A DNA stretch of 64,000 nt, from NCBI GenBank assembly GCA_002696035.1, contig NZQV01000010.1:558001-622000 (forward strand). Reading direction: 5' to 3'. This DNA comes from Balneola sp. (GTDB lineage Bacteria > Bacteroidota > Rhodothermia > Balneolales > Balneolaceae). Within the stretch, counting starts at the first letter, position 1. The number at the start of each line of letters is the position of its first letter. Under the pieces are notes generated by a model. It was not told the DNA's origin and ran no database searches. It worked only from the letters and a program-made list of their open reading frames with translations. The position numbers and the translations under genes were made by a program. Of the stretch, positions 34,183 through 43,211 are shown one piece after another.

Positions 34183-35033
34183 TAATCCCCCGCTGGAAAT
34201 TTATTGGCTACAGAATCCGCATTTTCCGGAAGGCGATTCAGTGCGATGTTACTTATAAAATAAGGTCGGCCAAGGGTATCAAGCCGGGATCTTATTTGTC
34301 TGAGATGAGCTTGAGAATCGGCGTAATCGAGCACCATAAATGGTACCCTGCTCTGCTCCACATATTCATTCAGAAAACCCAGGCGGGCTGTGTAAGCACT
34401 ATCTGAGCGAATAAGGTATTCCTGGTTTTCGAAGTCAAAATTTGAAGCAAGCGATTCTGTTAAGAAAGCATCCACATGATCTGCTGTTTCATTCAACAAA
34501 AATAATCCAGCATTCTGTATGATGATCTTATTGGGAAATTTAGCACCTATGGACTGAATCAATTCACCCATTGCGTCTTTCATGTCGCCCCGCTCTGTTT
34601 CTGGGGAAACAGCATCAATGGTATCGAGGAATAACCCATCTACTCCTTTGGCCATGATCTCAGGGAGCACCTGATTCAAGATCATATTGCGGACTTCTGG
34701 ATTTTCAACATCAATAAAAAAGCTATTCCAGACGTCATTCTTACCGCGAAATCCATACTCTTCCATGGCTCCAAAATACCACCGGTTTGGGTCAACTTCC
34801 CCAAGGGTTGCATATGCTATGATCTTAGTTCCGGTCTTCTTTAGCTCAAGGATCTCTTGCCGGGAATAAAAATCAGGCTCGATCACTACCAGCTTGTACG
34901 GTTCAACCTGGGCAGGCTGCAGTTTTGTATAGCAGATTCCGAATGGAGTCAGTGAATCAATGTCTGAAGTGTAATTAGGAGCACATCCCGTCAGAATAGC
35001 CATAAAAAGTAATCCGGTTGCAAAAAGCTTCAT
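34182..35033 (-). CDS. GH114/GH166-type endo-polygalactosaminidase lipoprotein (PelA hydrolase-like)
   Basis: A 283-residue lipoprotein (signal MKLFATGLLFMAILTGC, Cys17) with a TIM-barrel: LVVIEPDFYS (Glu52, Asp54), KIIAYATLGEVD (Glu79), FFIDVENPEVRNMIL, and GVDGLFLDTID (Asp137, Asp140). These are the marks of the GH114-related family that includes the hydrolase domain of PelA, which cuts the partly deacetylated GalNAc-rich Pel polymer. In Pseudomonas it is fused to the deacetylase; here it is a separate gene. Start at 35033 is preferred to 35060, since it gives a clean lipoprotein signal and overlaps the previous stop by one base. Confidence 0.8.
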   Translation of the reverse strand: MKLFATGLLFMAILTGCAPNYTSDIDSLTPFGICYTKLQPAQVEPYKLVVIEPDFYSRQEILELKKTGTKIIAYATLGEVDPNRWYFGAMEEYGFRGKNDVWNSFFIDVENPEVRNMILNQVLPEIMAKGVDGLFLDTIDAVSPETERGDMKDAMGELIQSIGAKFPNKIIIQNAGLFLLNETADHVDAFLTESLASNFDFENQEYLIRSDSAYTARLGFLNEYVEQSRVPFMVLDYADSQAHLRQIRSRLDTLGRPYFISNIALNRLPENADSVANKFPAGD

Positions 35034-36652
35034 TAATCCTTGGCACCTAGAGATGTACAATTATCCCAGCCCAGTGATTGTATAAGTTGTATAGCCGTTG
35101 GAATCAGTACCATATCAAACTGAACATCTGCCCTTTGCATTAATCCTTTTGATAAGGCTTCTAACCATTCATCTTCGCTTTTGGAATCGTCTTCTTTGTT
35201 CGACTCAATAAAATCTACTACATACTCAAAAAGTCCTACAATCTTGCCGGTCCATGGAATTTCTTCGGCTCCTAAACCAGCCGGAGTACCATTCCCGTTT
35301 ATCCACTCATGATGCGTTCGTATACCTTCCACAACATCTTTTTCTACTGCCAGGTTTGAGATCAATTCTGCCCCTATGATCGGGTGATCCATCTCTCCGC
35401 CAATTGTTTTGCCGGGTTCAACACTCATGGCTCCTACATAACCGATGTCATGTAATTTTGCAGTTTTCGTCAGGATTTCCATTTCATCATCTTCCAATCC
35501 AAACAACATGCCAAAGCGTTGCACAAAGGCCACCATTCGCGGGGTATGAAATTTCGTCTTAGTGCGCCTTTTTTCCATGCTTCTCAGCATTTGATAGTAG
35601 GTTTCCATCAGTTGGTCTGAGAAAGACCTGTTTTGGTTACGATAATCCAGCAACTTTGCAAAAGAGTCTCCCAAGCCTGCACCCTCTTCTTCGTAAGAAC
35701 TACTCTCAGAGGTTTTTTCAACTAAGACCATGCCACTGCAAGATTCTCCTTTATAGGAAATGGACTGAATCTCAACGCCCGCCAATTGAAGGAATTTCTT
35801 CCCGTCTTCAGAGAGTTTTTGCCCGGCTTCACTTTGCTCTAATAAATTATTAGTTCCCTCATCTTTTAAAAATGCCTCGGCCTCATCATTTAGTCCCACA
35901 GTGGTTATTACCTGATGCCCCTTTTGGGTGAACTCGAGGACTACTCCTACCTTCGATTTCTGTTTATGAACAAAATAACGAAGCAGAATTTCAGCAAGAC
36001 CAGAAGTGTTTAACTGTCCGCTTCCCAAGTCTGAGATCACAGCCTGAACCTTTTCCCTGTAATCTTTTTGTGGATTGTTCTCTGTTTCGTCAAGACCAAT
36101 AAGCCATGCTGAGAGGATGCGGCTTACAATAGATAGTTTTGGGGTGATCTGCTCCGGACTTTTAGTATAAGGTCCTACGCAATAAATACCCCAGAACTCA
36201 GCCTCTTTTGTAAATAGAGGGATATGTTCACACTGACCTATGGCATGAGATGAGATCCCCTGTTCCATAAAGATATCATCCATATCCATTTTCTTTTCAA
36301 GATTCTGGAGCTGATGTTCAAAGTTTCGGATGTATTCTTTTTCCTGAGGATTTTCTTCGTGAGGGTCTTTCTCATCAGTAGATTTATCCAGGATATTTTG
36401 CGTGAGGACATGTCGCCTGTCAAGGATCAGTTTTCCATCTTTTAGGATGTACACAAAATGAACGGGAGCGCGATACAGCAGATCAATCCAGTTTACAATT
36501 TCACTGAAAGTAGGTGGTTCTTTCCGAGAAAAATGTTCTGCCGAAAGCTCCCAGAATTCTAGTTGATCCTCAGTCCCAAATGTCTCCATAGAAAAAGCCT
36601 TGCTAAGCCTGTTGCCTACGGTATGTATATAGCTTTTTACGTCTTTGATCAT
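35033..36652 (-). CDS. GAF-like plus degenerate HD-GYP-type protein, candidate second-messenger sensor
   Basis: A 539-residue cytoplasmic protein. Residues about 55-185 look GAF-like, about 215-335 perhaps a second GAF, and 365-535 are an HD-GYP-like domain. His369, His401-Asp402 (HDIGY), His423 (HPIIG) and His447-His448 are kept. The diagnostic segment is NGNGTP at 452-457 instead of DGxGYP, HDIGK has Tyr for Lys, and the VADVFDAL block reads VGLFEYVVD with Glu476 in place of the metal Asp. Phosphodiesterase activity is therefore doubtful. It lies in the pelD position of the operon, with PelD being a GAF plus degenerate GGDEF receptor of c-di-GMP; this may be its substitute. It overlaps the GH114 gene by one base. 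Confidence 0.75.
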   Translation of the reverse strand: MIKDVKSYIHTVGNRLSKAFSMETFGTEDQLEFWELSAEHFSRKEPPTFSEIVNWIDLLYRAPVHFVYILKDGKLILDRRHVLTQNILDKSTDEKDPHEENPQEKEYIRNFEHQLQNLEKKMDMDDIFMEQGISSHAIGQCEHIPLFTKEAEFWGIYCVGPYTKSPEQITPKLSIVSRILSAWLIGLDETENNPQKDYREKVQAVISDLGSGQLNTSGLAEILLRYFVHKQKSKVGVVLEFTQKGHQVITTVGLNDEAEAFLKDEGTNNLLEQSEAGQKLSEDGKKFLQLAGVEIQSISYKGESCSGMVLVEKTSESSSYEEEGAGLGDSFAKLLDYRNQNRSFSDQLMETYYQMLRSMEKRRTKTKFHTPRMVAFVQRFGMLFGLEDDEMEILTKTAKLHDIGYVGAMSVEPGKTIGGEMDHPIIGAELISNLAVEKDVVEGIRTHHEWINGNGTPAGLGAEEIPWTGKIVGLFEYVVDFIESNKEDDSKSEDEWLEALSKGLMQRADVQFDMVLIPTAIQLIQSLGWDNCTSLGAKD

Positions 36653-36661
36653 ATTGAGCTC

Positions 36662-38290
36662 CTAAAATGCAGAGTAATAAAAGTAATCCAAATGTTTAAA
36701 AAATCTTTTTGCCAGAATTGCGGTTGTTACAGCAAATACAACGGAACCGGCAATGAGGCCTATAACAGCATACTCTAATCCAAAAATTCGGCTACATAAG
36801 AAGCCGGTTACAAAGTTAACAAATAATGACCCTGCCATAGCGTACATCACTAATTCGGGGCGGTTCAGCGTGAAAAAGAACAGGCTATTCAGTAAACCGT
36901 ATATCAAAAACAGATAGCCGATACTTGCCAGCCAGAATACTCTGAATGTCATTGGGTTCTCAAAAAAATCAGCTATTTCCGGAACCTGATTTTCAAAAAC
37001 CCTCAAACTTAGCACTCCATAATATGTAACTAAAATGGAGATTATACCTACAAATAACAGTAATAATACCTGCTTAACATAAAAACGCCTGAAAAATTTG
37101 TTAAAGAATTTAATCTTGGAAACAAAAGCAGCTTTTTGAGCCGGTATCAGGTATCGGGAAAAGGATTGAATACTGAATTCCAACATCGCGATGGTAATGA
37201 CCAATGTAATAAGAGCCCAATCCATACCCAGTTCATATGGTGTGTTGAACCAGATGATGTACTCAGGGGGCGGCGGCCCGGCAGACCAAGCCAGCAATCT
37301 ATCCATGAATAAAAAAGTGAAATAGCAGAAGCCATATATAAAATATCGGTAGACGTTGTAATAGGTAACTTCTGTTTCGGGTAGCGACTGTTTGAACAAC
37401 TCTTGTCGCAGACTATGGATTTTAAGGCGATAATATATGTACGCGTAAACTGTCATAATAAGCGTACCGACTAAAATACCAAGCCACTGGGATATATAGA
37501 TCCCGAAGCCGGCAAAATCCATCCCAAAAATAACGACTGCAGTCCCTGCAAGAATCCCAAACAAGATCATGGTGCGTTGTTCTGTGGCAAAGAGTACAGC
37601 TGCCACTAAAAGCAGCAGAGAGATCAACACAAAATAGATCATGGATAAGATCATGAGCTGCTGCGGATAAAATGGCAAGATCAGGTTCAACCCAAAAATA
37701 AGCAGTGCTGAAATGAATACTACCGGTATGGCCAGCTTCATGACCGAGAGAGAGGCTTTGGCTGCCAGATAGTAATTGCTCTCCCCTTTGTACTTTGAGA
37801 CCAGACGCCCAAGCGTTTGAATGAAACCACCTGTAATTATAAACGAGAGAATAGTGCCGAGTGCCACCACTGTAGCCTGGGCTTCATTAAAGTCGAACCA
37901 GGCCCATAATGCATACTCAAAGATCAAAATAGCTACGATCTGGGAAAGCATGGGCAATGAAAACACCATCCCCTGGGAATAGTATTTGAGGAAATTTTTG
38001 AGTGTCAGAAAAAAGCCGCCGAAGTTAAAATCATCGTGAATATCTTCGTCTTCACCTTCATTGATCTTCTTCTTGATCCTGTTAAAAACCACATCTGCCA
38101 GGTCAAATACTGAATCAAATCCATAGTCTGTTTTGGCATCTACATCCCGGACTCCCAGCGACTCGATGGTTGCGGCAACCGCCCATTTGCTTATCGGGTT
38201 ACCAACCAATTCGTGCACAGATTCCGTGATGACGTCTACGGCTTCAGCGTGGTCAAGTTCTGTGGTATTCAGCTCTATCTCATCCGACAT
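36662..38290 (-). CDS. pelG: PelG-type exopolysaccharide membrane transporter
   Basis: A 542-residue protein with about twelve membrane helices in the MOP-flippase (Wzx-like) fold after a cytoplasmic N-terminus of about 100 residues. The length and GYLFLIYGLLNSLFFFTLNRPELVM, together with the neighbouring PelF, match PelG, which works with PelF to move the polymer across the inner membrane. The start is set at 38290 (MSDEIELNT) rather than 38317, because GAGGAGG lies 8 bases upstream of it; the ORF overlaps pelF by 11 bases. The family in Pseudomonas is 456 residues, and this one is longer owing to its N-terminal domain. Confidence 0.8.
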   Translation of the reverse strand: MSDEIELNTTELDHAEAVDVITESVHELVGNPISKWAVAATIESLGVRDVDAKTDYGFDSVFDLADVVFNRIKKKINEGEDEDIHDDFNFGGFFLTLKNFLKYYSQGMVFSLPMLSQIVAILIFEYALWAWFDFNEAQATVVALGTILSFIITGGFIQTLGRLVSKYKGESNYYLAAKASLSVMKLAIPVVFISALLIFGLNLILPFYPQQLMILSMIYFVLISLLLLVAAVLFATEQRTMILFGILAGTAVVIFGMDFAGFGIYISQWLGILVGTLIMTVYAYIYYRLKIHSLRQELFKQSLPETEVTYYNVYRYFIYGFCYFTFLFMDRLLAWSAGPPPPEYIIWFNTPYELGMDWALITLVITIAMLEFSIQSFSRYLIPAQKAAFVSKIKFFNKFFRRFYVKQVLLLLFVGIISILVTYYGVLSLRVFENQVPEIADFFENPMTFRVFWLASIGYLFLIYGLLNSLFFFTLNRPELVMYAMAGSLFVNFVTGFLCSRIFGLEYAVIGLIAGSVVFAVTTAILAKRFFKHLDYFYYSAF

Positions 38291-39872
38291 GTGCCGCCTC
38301 CTCTTCAATGCTATCAAGGTGCATCAGCAGATTCTTAACGGATTCTACCTTAACATGCTCTTTAAAAGGTTTGCGAGGTTTTTCCTTGAGCCGGATGTAG
38401 GATTCGTAATAAGCATCAACAGAAATCTCGGTCTTGAAGGTCAATAGTACCCGTTCCCTGGCTTTTTGGCCATATTCCAGGCGAAGGTCATCATCCTTAA
38501 GTAACTTTATTACGCCGGCAGAAATATCTTTTGGGTCACGGGGTTTGCATAGAATTCCACAGCCTTCGAGCGCATCCCGGATTCCACCTACATCCGTTGC
38601 TACAACGGGCCGCCCACAACTCATGGATTCGATCACAGTGTAGGGAAATCCTTCGGAAATAGAGGTCAGTATCGAGATATCGCCCTCATTGAATATCTGG
38701 CTGGGCTGATCATGAAAACCTCCAAATTCGAAGGTACTCTCCAGATCAAGTTCCTTAATTAGTTCCCGGCATTTCTTGACGTAGGGTTTGTCCACTTCCA
38801 GACTGCCATATACTTTGAATTGTACTTCTGGTATCTCTTCCCGAACAAGGGCAGCCGTTCGTATCATGGTCTCAATATCCTTTAACGGAAAAACCTGAGC
38901 CACAGCAATTACGGTCGGTGTATTCTCGGTTTGACGTGGCTTTGGAGTAGGTTTAAAAAGATCTGTGTTGACTCCATTATAAATTGGTACGATGTTTTTT
39001 TCATCCGCTTCAAAGCGTTTTTCCCATTCTTTATTTGCCGTGGTAACAGGTGAGATCTGATCAGCTGTATAATAGACTGCACGACTCACCAATGTGGAAA
39101 GATCTACCAATAAGCGTTTGGAAAAGTACGGCATATCGGCCTGACCAATATTGATCAAGCGCTCCCTCATATATACGCCATGATCGGTTACGATACCGGG
39201 CGTACCATACTCATATTTAGCCGCTATGGAGCTTAATGCAGGAAAACCGGCCAATGTAGCATGGCACACATCAATATCCTTAGAAACATCTACGGCAATA
39301 GGCATAAGGAAATGATACAACCAGCGCATCCCAAAAGTCAGGTCAAAGACGCGGGGTTCTTCGCTTTTCTTTAGATCAGATTCCTCAAAATAAGTAAGAA
39401 CGGCGTGCTTGAATTCAACCCAAAGCAACGGCTGCCGCAGGGTCTGTTTAAAATCATAGTACTGAAAATATTTCCAGAGACCGTAAAGTACATCACTGAT
39501 CTTTTGGACATCGGTATAAGGATTAAGCAAGCACTGAATAAAATCCTCAAAAAGCGGTTTGAAATATTCTAGGGTAACCTGTTTTGTTGCTCTTGATTTC
39601 CGTTCAATTTGAAAGGAAAATGGCCGGTCATTATCGTAATAGTCCGACGGTTCGTCAACGCCCCAAAGCGGTACGTGTATTATTTTGGTGATGTTTTCTG
39701 GGAGACGGTAACGACTTTCTACATATGGATTCCCGGTAATGGCAAGTAGATGAAAATCCACTTTCTCTTTTAATTCGGTGCATAGGATGTGCGCCCAGGT
39801 AGACACACCGCCGCCGCTATAAGGATAAGATCCTTCGGTTTCGAAAAGAATTAAGGGTTTATCATCACTCAA
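38280..39872 (-). CDS. pelF: PelF-type GT4 glycosyltransferase
   Basis: Expected to use UDP-GalNAc or UDP-GlcNAc to polymerise the Pel backbone in the cytoplasm. The 530-residue protein has the N-terminal block ETEGSYPYSGGGVSTWAH (11-28), VDVCHATLAGFPALSSIAA, GIVTDHGVYMRER near 226-238, and the GT4 nucleotide-sugar site SEGFPYTVIESMSCGRPVVATDVGG with the E-x7-E pair Glu407-Glu415. Length and order of domains match the PelF family (DUF3492 N-terminus). A second, shorter GT4 gene precedes it with a 4-base overlap. Confidence 0.9.
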   Translation of the reverse strand: MSDDKPLILFETEGSYPYSGGGVSTWAHILCTELKEKVDFHLLAITGNPYVESRYRLPENITKIIHVPLWGVDEPSDYYDNDRPFSFQIERKSRATKQVTLEYFKPLFEDFIQCLLNPYTDVQKISDVLYGLWKYFQYYDFKQTLRQPLLWVEFKHAVLTYFEESDLKKSEEPRVFDLTFGMRWLYHFLMPIAVDVSKDIDVCHATLAGFPALSSIAAKYEYGTPGIVTDHGVYMRERLINIGQADMPYFSKRLLVDLSTLVSRAVYYTADQISPVTTANKEWEKRFEADEKNIVPIYNGVNTDLFKPTPKPRQTENTPTVIAVAQVFPLKDIETMIRTAALVREEIPEVQFKVYGSLEVDKPYVKKCRELIKELDLESTFEFGGFHDQPSQIFNEGDISILTSISEGFPYTVIESMSCGRPVVATDVGGIRDALEGCGILCKPRDPKDISAGVIKLLKDDDLRLEYGQKARERVLLTFKTEISVDAYYESYIRLKEKPRKPFKEHVKVESVKNLLMHLDSIEEEAAHVG

Positions 39873-41056
39873 AATGTAATGGTCTCCTCTTTCCGGATCA
39901 TTCGGTTCATTAATGCCCGGTATTCATCAAAAATTTCAATCCAGGTGTGCTTTTCTTTGATCAATTTCACTTTTTCATCTACCAGGTACTCAAAATCGAT
40001 TGGAGACGCCCAAAGTTCTGATATTCTTTTCACCTGTTCCTCTATGGACCGATCCTTTGAAAATGAAAGGCCAAAATCATCCGTAAAATCCCCTACCTGA
40101 TATCCAACAGGCAATGCCTTTTTGGCCAATGCTTCGAGCATCACAAGCGGTTGAGATTCATTATGGCTCGTTATGATCAGGATATCAAATTCGGATAAAT
40201 ATGCTTCAGCCGGTTCATTCCAGATCATTGTTACCTGTGGAAATTTTTTGGCTTTCTCAATGACCTTTTTCTGAAGTTCGGGCTCGTTTGCATCACATAA
40301 AAGCATGGTAAAATTTGCCTTCTGCCCAAGCTGATCGAAGGTATTTACATAATCAAAGAAAGCGAGTGGGTTCTTCATTTCAGCACACCGCCCCACCCAT
40401 CCTATCGTTGGGAGCTCTCCTCTTCTTTTTTGATCAACAAGCCAAGTTTCCGGAATCCCATTTGGGATATATTCCACTCTTTCTGCCCCCAGTTTATTCT
40501 GCTCGGGGATATTTACTTTTGAAACCGTAACGATTTGATCTGAGTGTTGATAGGTAAGCCGGGCTAATTCTTTAAAATGCTCAACCGTGTGCTTTTTTGC
40601 GATCTCTGTAGAAGGAATCTGATAGCCACATTCCAGCGCTGAAGCACCCATTTCAACTTCTTTCCAGTAAATGGCATGCTCTGTTAACAGTAAAGGGATC
40701 TGGTTGTCCTGCGATAGATGAGCCCCAAGGAAGCCGGCAAAACCGGTATTGGTCACATGAATAATATCAAAATTATGACCCGCAGGAAACGCCTGTTCCA
40801 TGTCCTCGTACCAGGCTTTTAGGTCTTTCTGCAGATCTGAAGAAAAAGCCGGCGGAGAAATACGGATAAAATCATTGATATTGGGTGTAAGAGGATACAG
40901 AGCTTTATCGGGATCGAGTCCCTGAAATTCATCCGTAGCAATTTGCAACACGGTAAATTCCATTTCTGGAAGGTGAAGAAGGTACTGATATACCCATTCA
41001 CTCACTCCTCCTCTATACCATGGATACGTCCCTTCAATGATCAAAAGTGCCTGCAT
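39869..41056 (-). CDS. Second GT4 glycosyltransferase of the Pel-like operon
   Basis: A 395-residue GT-B enzyme. The N-terminus EGTYPWYRGGVSEWVYQYL (8-26) echoes the PelF N-terminal block but the protein is shorter. LTEHAIYWKEVEMG near 124-137 resembles the GIVTDHGVYMRER block, and the C-terminal nucleotide-sugar motif HNESQPLVMLEAL carries the E-x7-E pair Glu300-Glu308. Sugar donor unknown. A four-base overlap (ATGA) joins it to pelF, so both are translated in equal amounts. It may be a duplicated PelF that adds a second sugar to the polymer. Confidence 0.8.
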   Translation of the reverse strand: MQALLIIEGTYPWYRGGVSEWVYQYLLHLPEMEFTVLQIATDEFQGLDPDKALYPLTPNINDFIRISPPAFSSDLQKDLKAWYEDMEQAFPAGHNFDIIHVTNTGFAGFLGAHLSQDNQIPLLLTEHAIYWKEVEMGASALECGYQIPSTEIAKKHTVEHFKELARLTYQHSDQIVTVSKVNIPEQNKLGAERVEYIPNGIPETWLVDQKRRGELPTIGWVGRCAEMKNPLAFFDYVNTFDQLGQKANFTMLLCDANEPELQKKVIEKAKKFPQVTMIWNEPAEAYLSEFDILIITSHNESQPLVMLEALAKKALPVGYQVGDFTDDFGLSFSKDRSIEEQVKRISELWASPIDFEYLVDEKVKLIKEKHTWIEIFDEYRALMNRMIRKEETITF

Positions 41057-41066
41057 AGCTCGATTT

Positions 41067-42002
41067 TCAGGTATTCGTCTTTTTGAACAACCGATATAAA
41101 ATAGATCCGGATTGCTTGATAAGTCTGGATATCAGTTCAAATTCTTCGGATGAAAACAGAACCGATCGCTTGATAATAAGTAAACCAAACATCGGTGCAT
41201 TTTCCGGAACGTTCATGTTGTTCATGAGCAGATCTCGTTCACTTACAGCAAAAAGAGGAACGCCTATTTCAGCAGCCAGACCATGTTCTTTTGAAAATTT
41301 AAGAAAGAAACCCAGTTCCTTATTGAAAACATGATTACTGAGATACGGCTTTTTACTATCTGTTAAGTGCGAAAAGGTCCCATTGTCTTCGATGGGTGAT
41401 TGATCATCCGCATTAAAAGGGTTCTCCGATTGGATGTAGAATAGATCTGCTGAATTGTTTTTAATCATCCACAATCCCGTAAAGGAAGGATTTACAATTT
41501 CTTTTATCCCTTTGCATAAAGTCTCAACCGTGTCTTCAAAAGAGCCTGATATCGCTGTTTCCATCAGTTCCATGACCAGTTTGTCTTTCTTTTTCACCTG
41601 ATCATCGTCCAGGTCATCAACACGGATATCGGTAACCAACTTCATCCGGATGATCTCACGGACTTTCTCCTTGTCGTTATTAAGGAGCTCTTTTTTAATG
41701 AAATCTGCGGCACCCAGGTCGTATGCTTTTTGCTCTTTTTCTACTGTGGGCAGGTTCGTCATAATGAGAACGGGAATCTTCTTCTTCTCCTCATCCAGCC
41801 GGATAGACTCCAAAAACTCTAAACCCGAAATACCGGGCATATGAATATCTGACAAGATCAGATTCACATTTTGTTCTGAAAGTATATCAATTGCTTGCTG
41901 TACGTCTTTGGCAGATAATACCTTGAACTCATCCTTGATGAGGTTTTTGATCATCAGATGAATGGGTTCATCATCATCAATTACTAAAATTTTATATTTC
42001 AT
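41067..42002 (-). CDS. Response regulator with C-terminal GAF domain
   Basis: A 311-residue protein. Residues 1-125 are a receiver domain with Asp9-Asp10-Asp11, the phosphoacceptor Asp52 in LILSDIHMPG, Thr82 and Lys103/104. Residues about 150-305 are GAF-like (LMETAISGSFEDTVETLCKGI, TGLWMIKNN, GLLIIKRSVLFSSEEFELI). There is no DNA-binding or enzymatic output domain, so it acts through a partner, perhaps the HD-GYP-like protein or the glycosyltransferases. It lies 6 bases after the histidine kinase gene and 10 bases before the GT4 gene. Confidence 0.85.
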   Translation of the reverse strand: MKYKILVIDDDEPIHLMIKNLIKDEFKVLSAKDVQQAIDILSEQNVNLILSDIHMPGISGLEFLESIRLDEEKKKIPVLIMTNLPTVEKEQKAYDLGAADFIKKELLNNDKEKVREIIRMKLVTDIRVDDLDDDQVKKKDKLVMELMETAISGSFEDTVETLCKGIKEIVNPSFTGLWMIKNNSADLFYIQSENPFNADDQSPIEDNGTFSHLTDSKKPYLSNHVFNKELGFFLKFSKEHGLAAEIGVPLFAVSERDLLMNNMNVPENAPMFGLLIIKRSVLFSSEEFELISRLIKQSGSILYRLFKKTNT

Positions 42003-42008
42003 GTCCTT

Positions 42009-43148
42009 CTATTTTTCCATTCTGTTTTGTGGAATTTTTAAATAAAATGTAGTCCCCTTGTCCAATTCAGATTCTACTGAAACATTGCCTCCATGCAATT
42101 CAACATAAAGCTGAACGATATCTAAACCAAGTCCGGTCCCTAACTCACCACTGGTTCCCTCTCTCGAATAATCATTGTTCTTGAATAGGTCGGGCTGCAT
42201 TTTTTCCGGAATTCCGATCCCGCTGTCTGTAACATTAATGTAAATTTGTGGTTGTTCAGAGGCTACTTCAACAACTACATTTCCTCCGGTAGGGGTAAAC
42301 TTCAAAGCATTTGAAACCAGATTATTCACTGCTATTTCAATTTTATTTTGATCAACTTCTGCGGTAAGGTCTTTAGGTGAAATTGAATAGTTAAGGTTTA
42401 TATTTTTCACGATCGCCTTTGCCTTATTCATGGCTATAACTCTTTCAATGATCGCTTTCACCGAAACGGTTTCGTAATCCAGTTCTTCGGAATGTGCTTT
42501 TTTTGATTCCCTGTCTAAAACTTCCCGTACCAAATTCAGTAAATTGGCGCCGCTTTCTTCGATCACAGAAAGCATCTGTTTGCGTTCCTCTTCAGTTACT
42601 TTATCAGAATCCTTAAGCAATTTCACCAACCCAATGATTCCGGTAAGCGGATTTTTAATATCATGGCTTACTGTTCTGACTAGGTCATCTTTTTTCTTGT
42701 TCAACCGGCTTAACTCAACTTCCCTTTCCCTTAGGATTGTAATACGCTGGTTCAGCTGCTTTTGTAAGAATCGAATCTGAAGGTGGGCATTAATTCGGGC
42801 AAGGGTTTCCTCTTTCTGAAAAGGTTTTGTGATGTAATCTACCCCGCCAACTTTAAATGCCTTCACTTTATCAACGGTATCAGTAAGGGAGCTTAATAAG
42901 ATGACCGGGATATCGCTTACTTCAGGAATCGATTTTAGCTTTTTTATAACGTCAAACCCGTTCATGTCAGGCATCATGATATCAAGCAAGATCAGGTCGG
43001 GCTCGTGCTTTTTTGCGGCTTCAATGGCATCTTTACCATTGGTTGCCTCTACATATCGAAACCCTGATTTATCTAATACCCGCGAAAGCAAATGGAGGTT
43101 TGCCTGAGTGTCATCAACAATTAAAATTAAACTATCTTGAGGCGTCAC
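42009..43148 (-). CDS. Hybrid receiver-histidine kinase
   Basis: A 379-residue cytoplasmic kinase. The N-terminal receiver (1-125) has Asp11-Asp12, Asp56 in LILLDIMMPDMNG and Lys108 (ITKPF). A coiled linker (125-155) precedes the HisKA domain with SHDIKNPLTG and phosphorylated His162. The HATPase domain carries the N box near VNNLVSNALKFTP, the G1 box VTDSGIGIPEKM and ELGTGLGLDIV. A receiver at the N-terminus of the kinase suggests control by another kinase or by the partner regulator. First gene of the Pel-like operon; probably controls it or its product. Confidence 0.9.
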   Translation of the reverse strand: MTPQDSLILIVDDTQANLHLLSRVLDKSGFRYVEATNGKDAIEAAKKHEPDLILLDIMMPDMNGFDVIKKLKSIPEVSDIPVILLSSLTDTVDKVKAFKVGGVDYITKPFQKEETLARINAHLQIRFLQKQLNQRITILREREVELSRLNKKKDDLVRTVSHDIKNPLTGIIGLVKLLKDSDKVTEEERKQMLSVIEESGANLLNLVREVLDRESKKAHSEELDYETVSVKAIIERVIAMNKAKAIVKNINLNYSISPKDLTAEVDQNKIEIAVNNLVSNALKFTPTGGNVVVEVASEQPQIYINVTDSGIGIPEKMQPDLFKNNDYSREGTSGELGTGLGLDIVQLYVELHGGNVSVESELDKGTTFYLKIPQNRMEK

Positions 43149-43182
43149 AGAACTGTTTTTTAAAATTCTAAAAATGCCATTA

Positions 43183-43211
43183 CGAAAATATGGCTAAATT
43201 TTTCAGCCAAA
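43183..43211 (-). promoter_or_regulatory. Candidate promoter of the Pel-like operon
   Basis: On the minus strand TTTG (43211-43208) and TATTTTCG (43190-43183) are 17 bases apart; the second box agrees with TAnnTTTG at seven of eight positions. The box ends 35 bases before the kinase start at 43148. Spacing is shorter than at efp (20 bases), so this is moderate support. Confidence 0.35.

Noticed and set aside
35033-36652. Calling this gene pelD
   Set aside because: PelD has a degenerate GGDEF output domain; this protein has an HD-type domain, so the symbol would be misleading.
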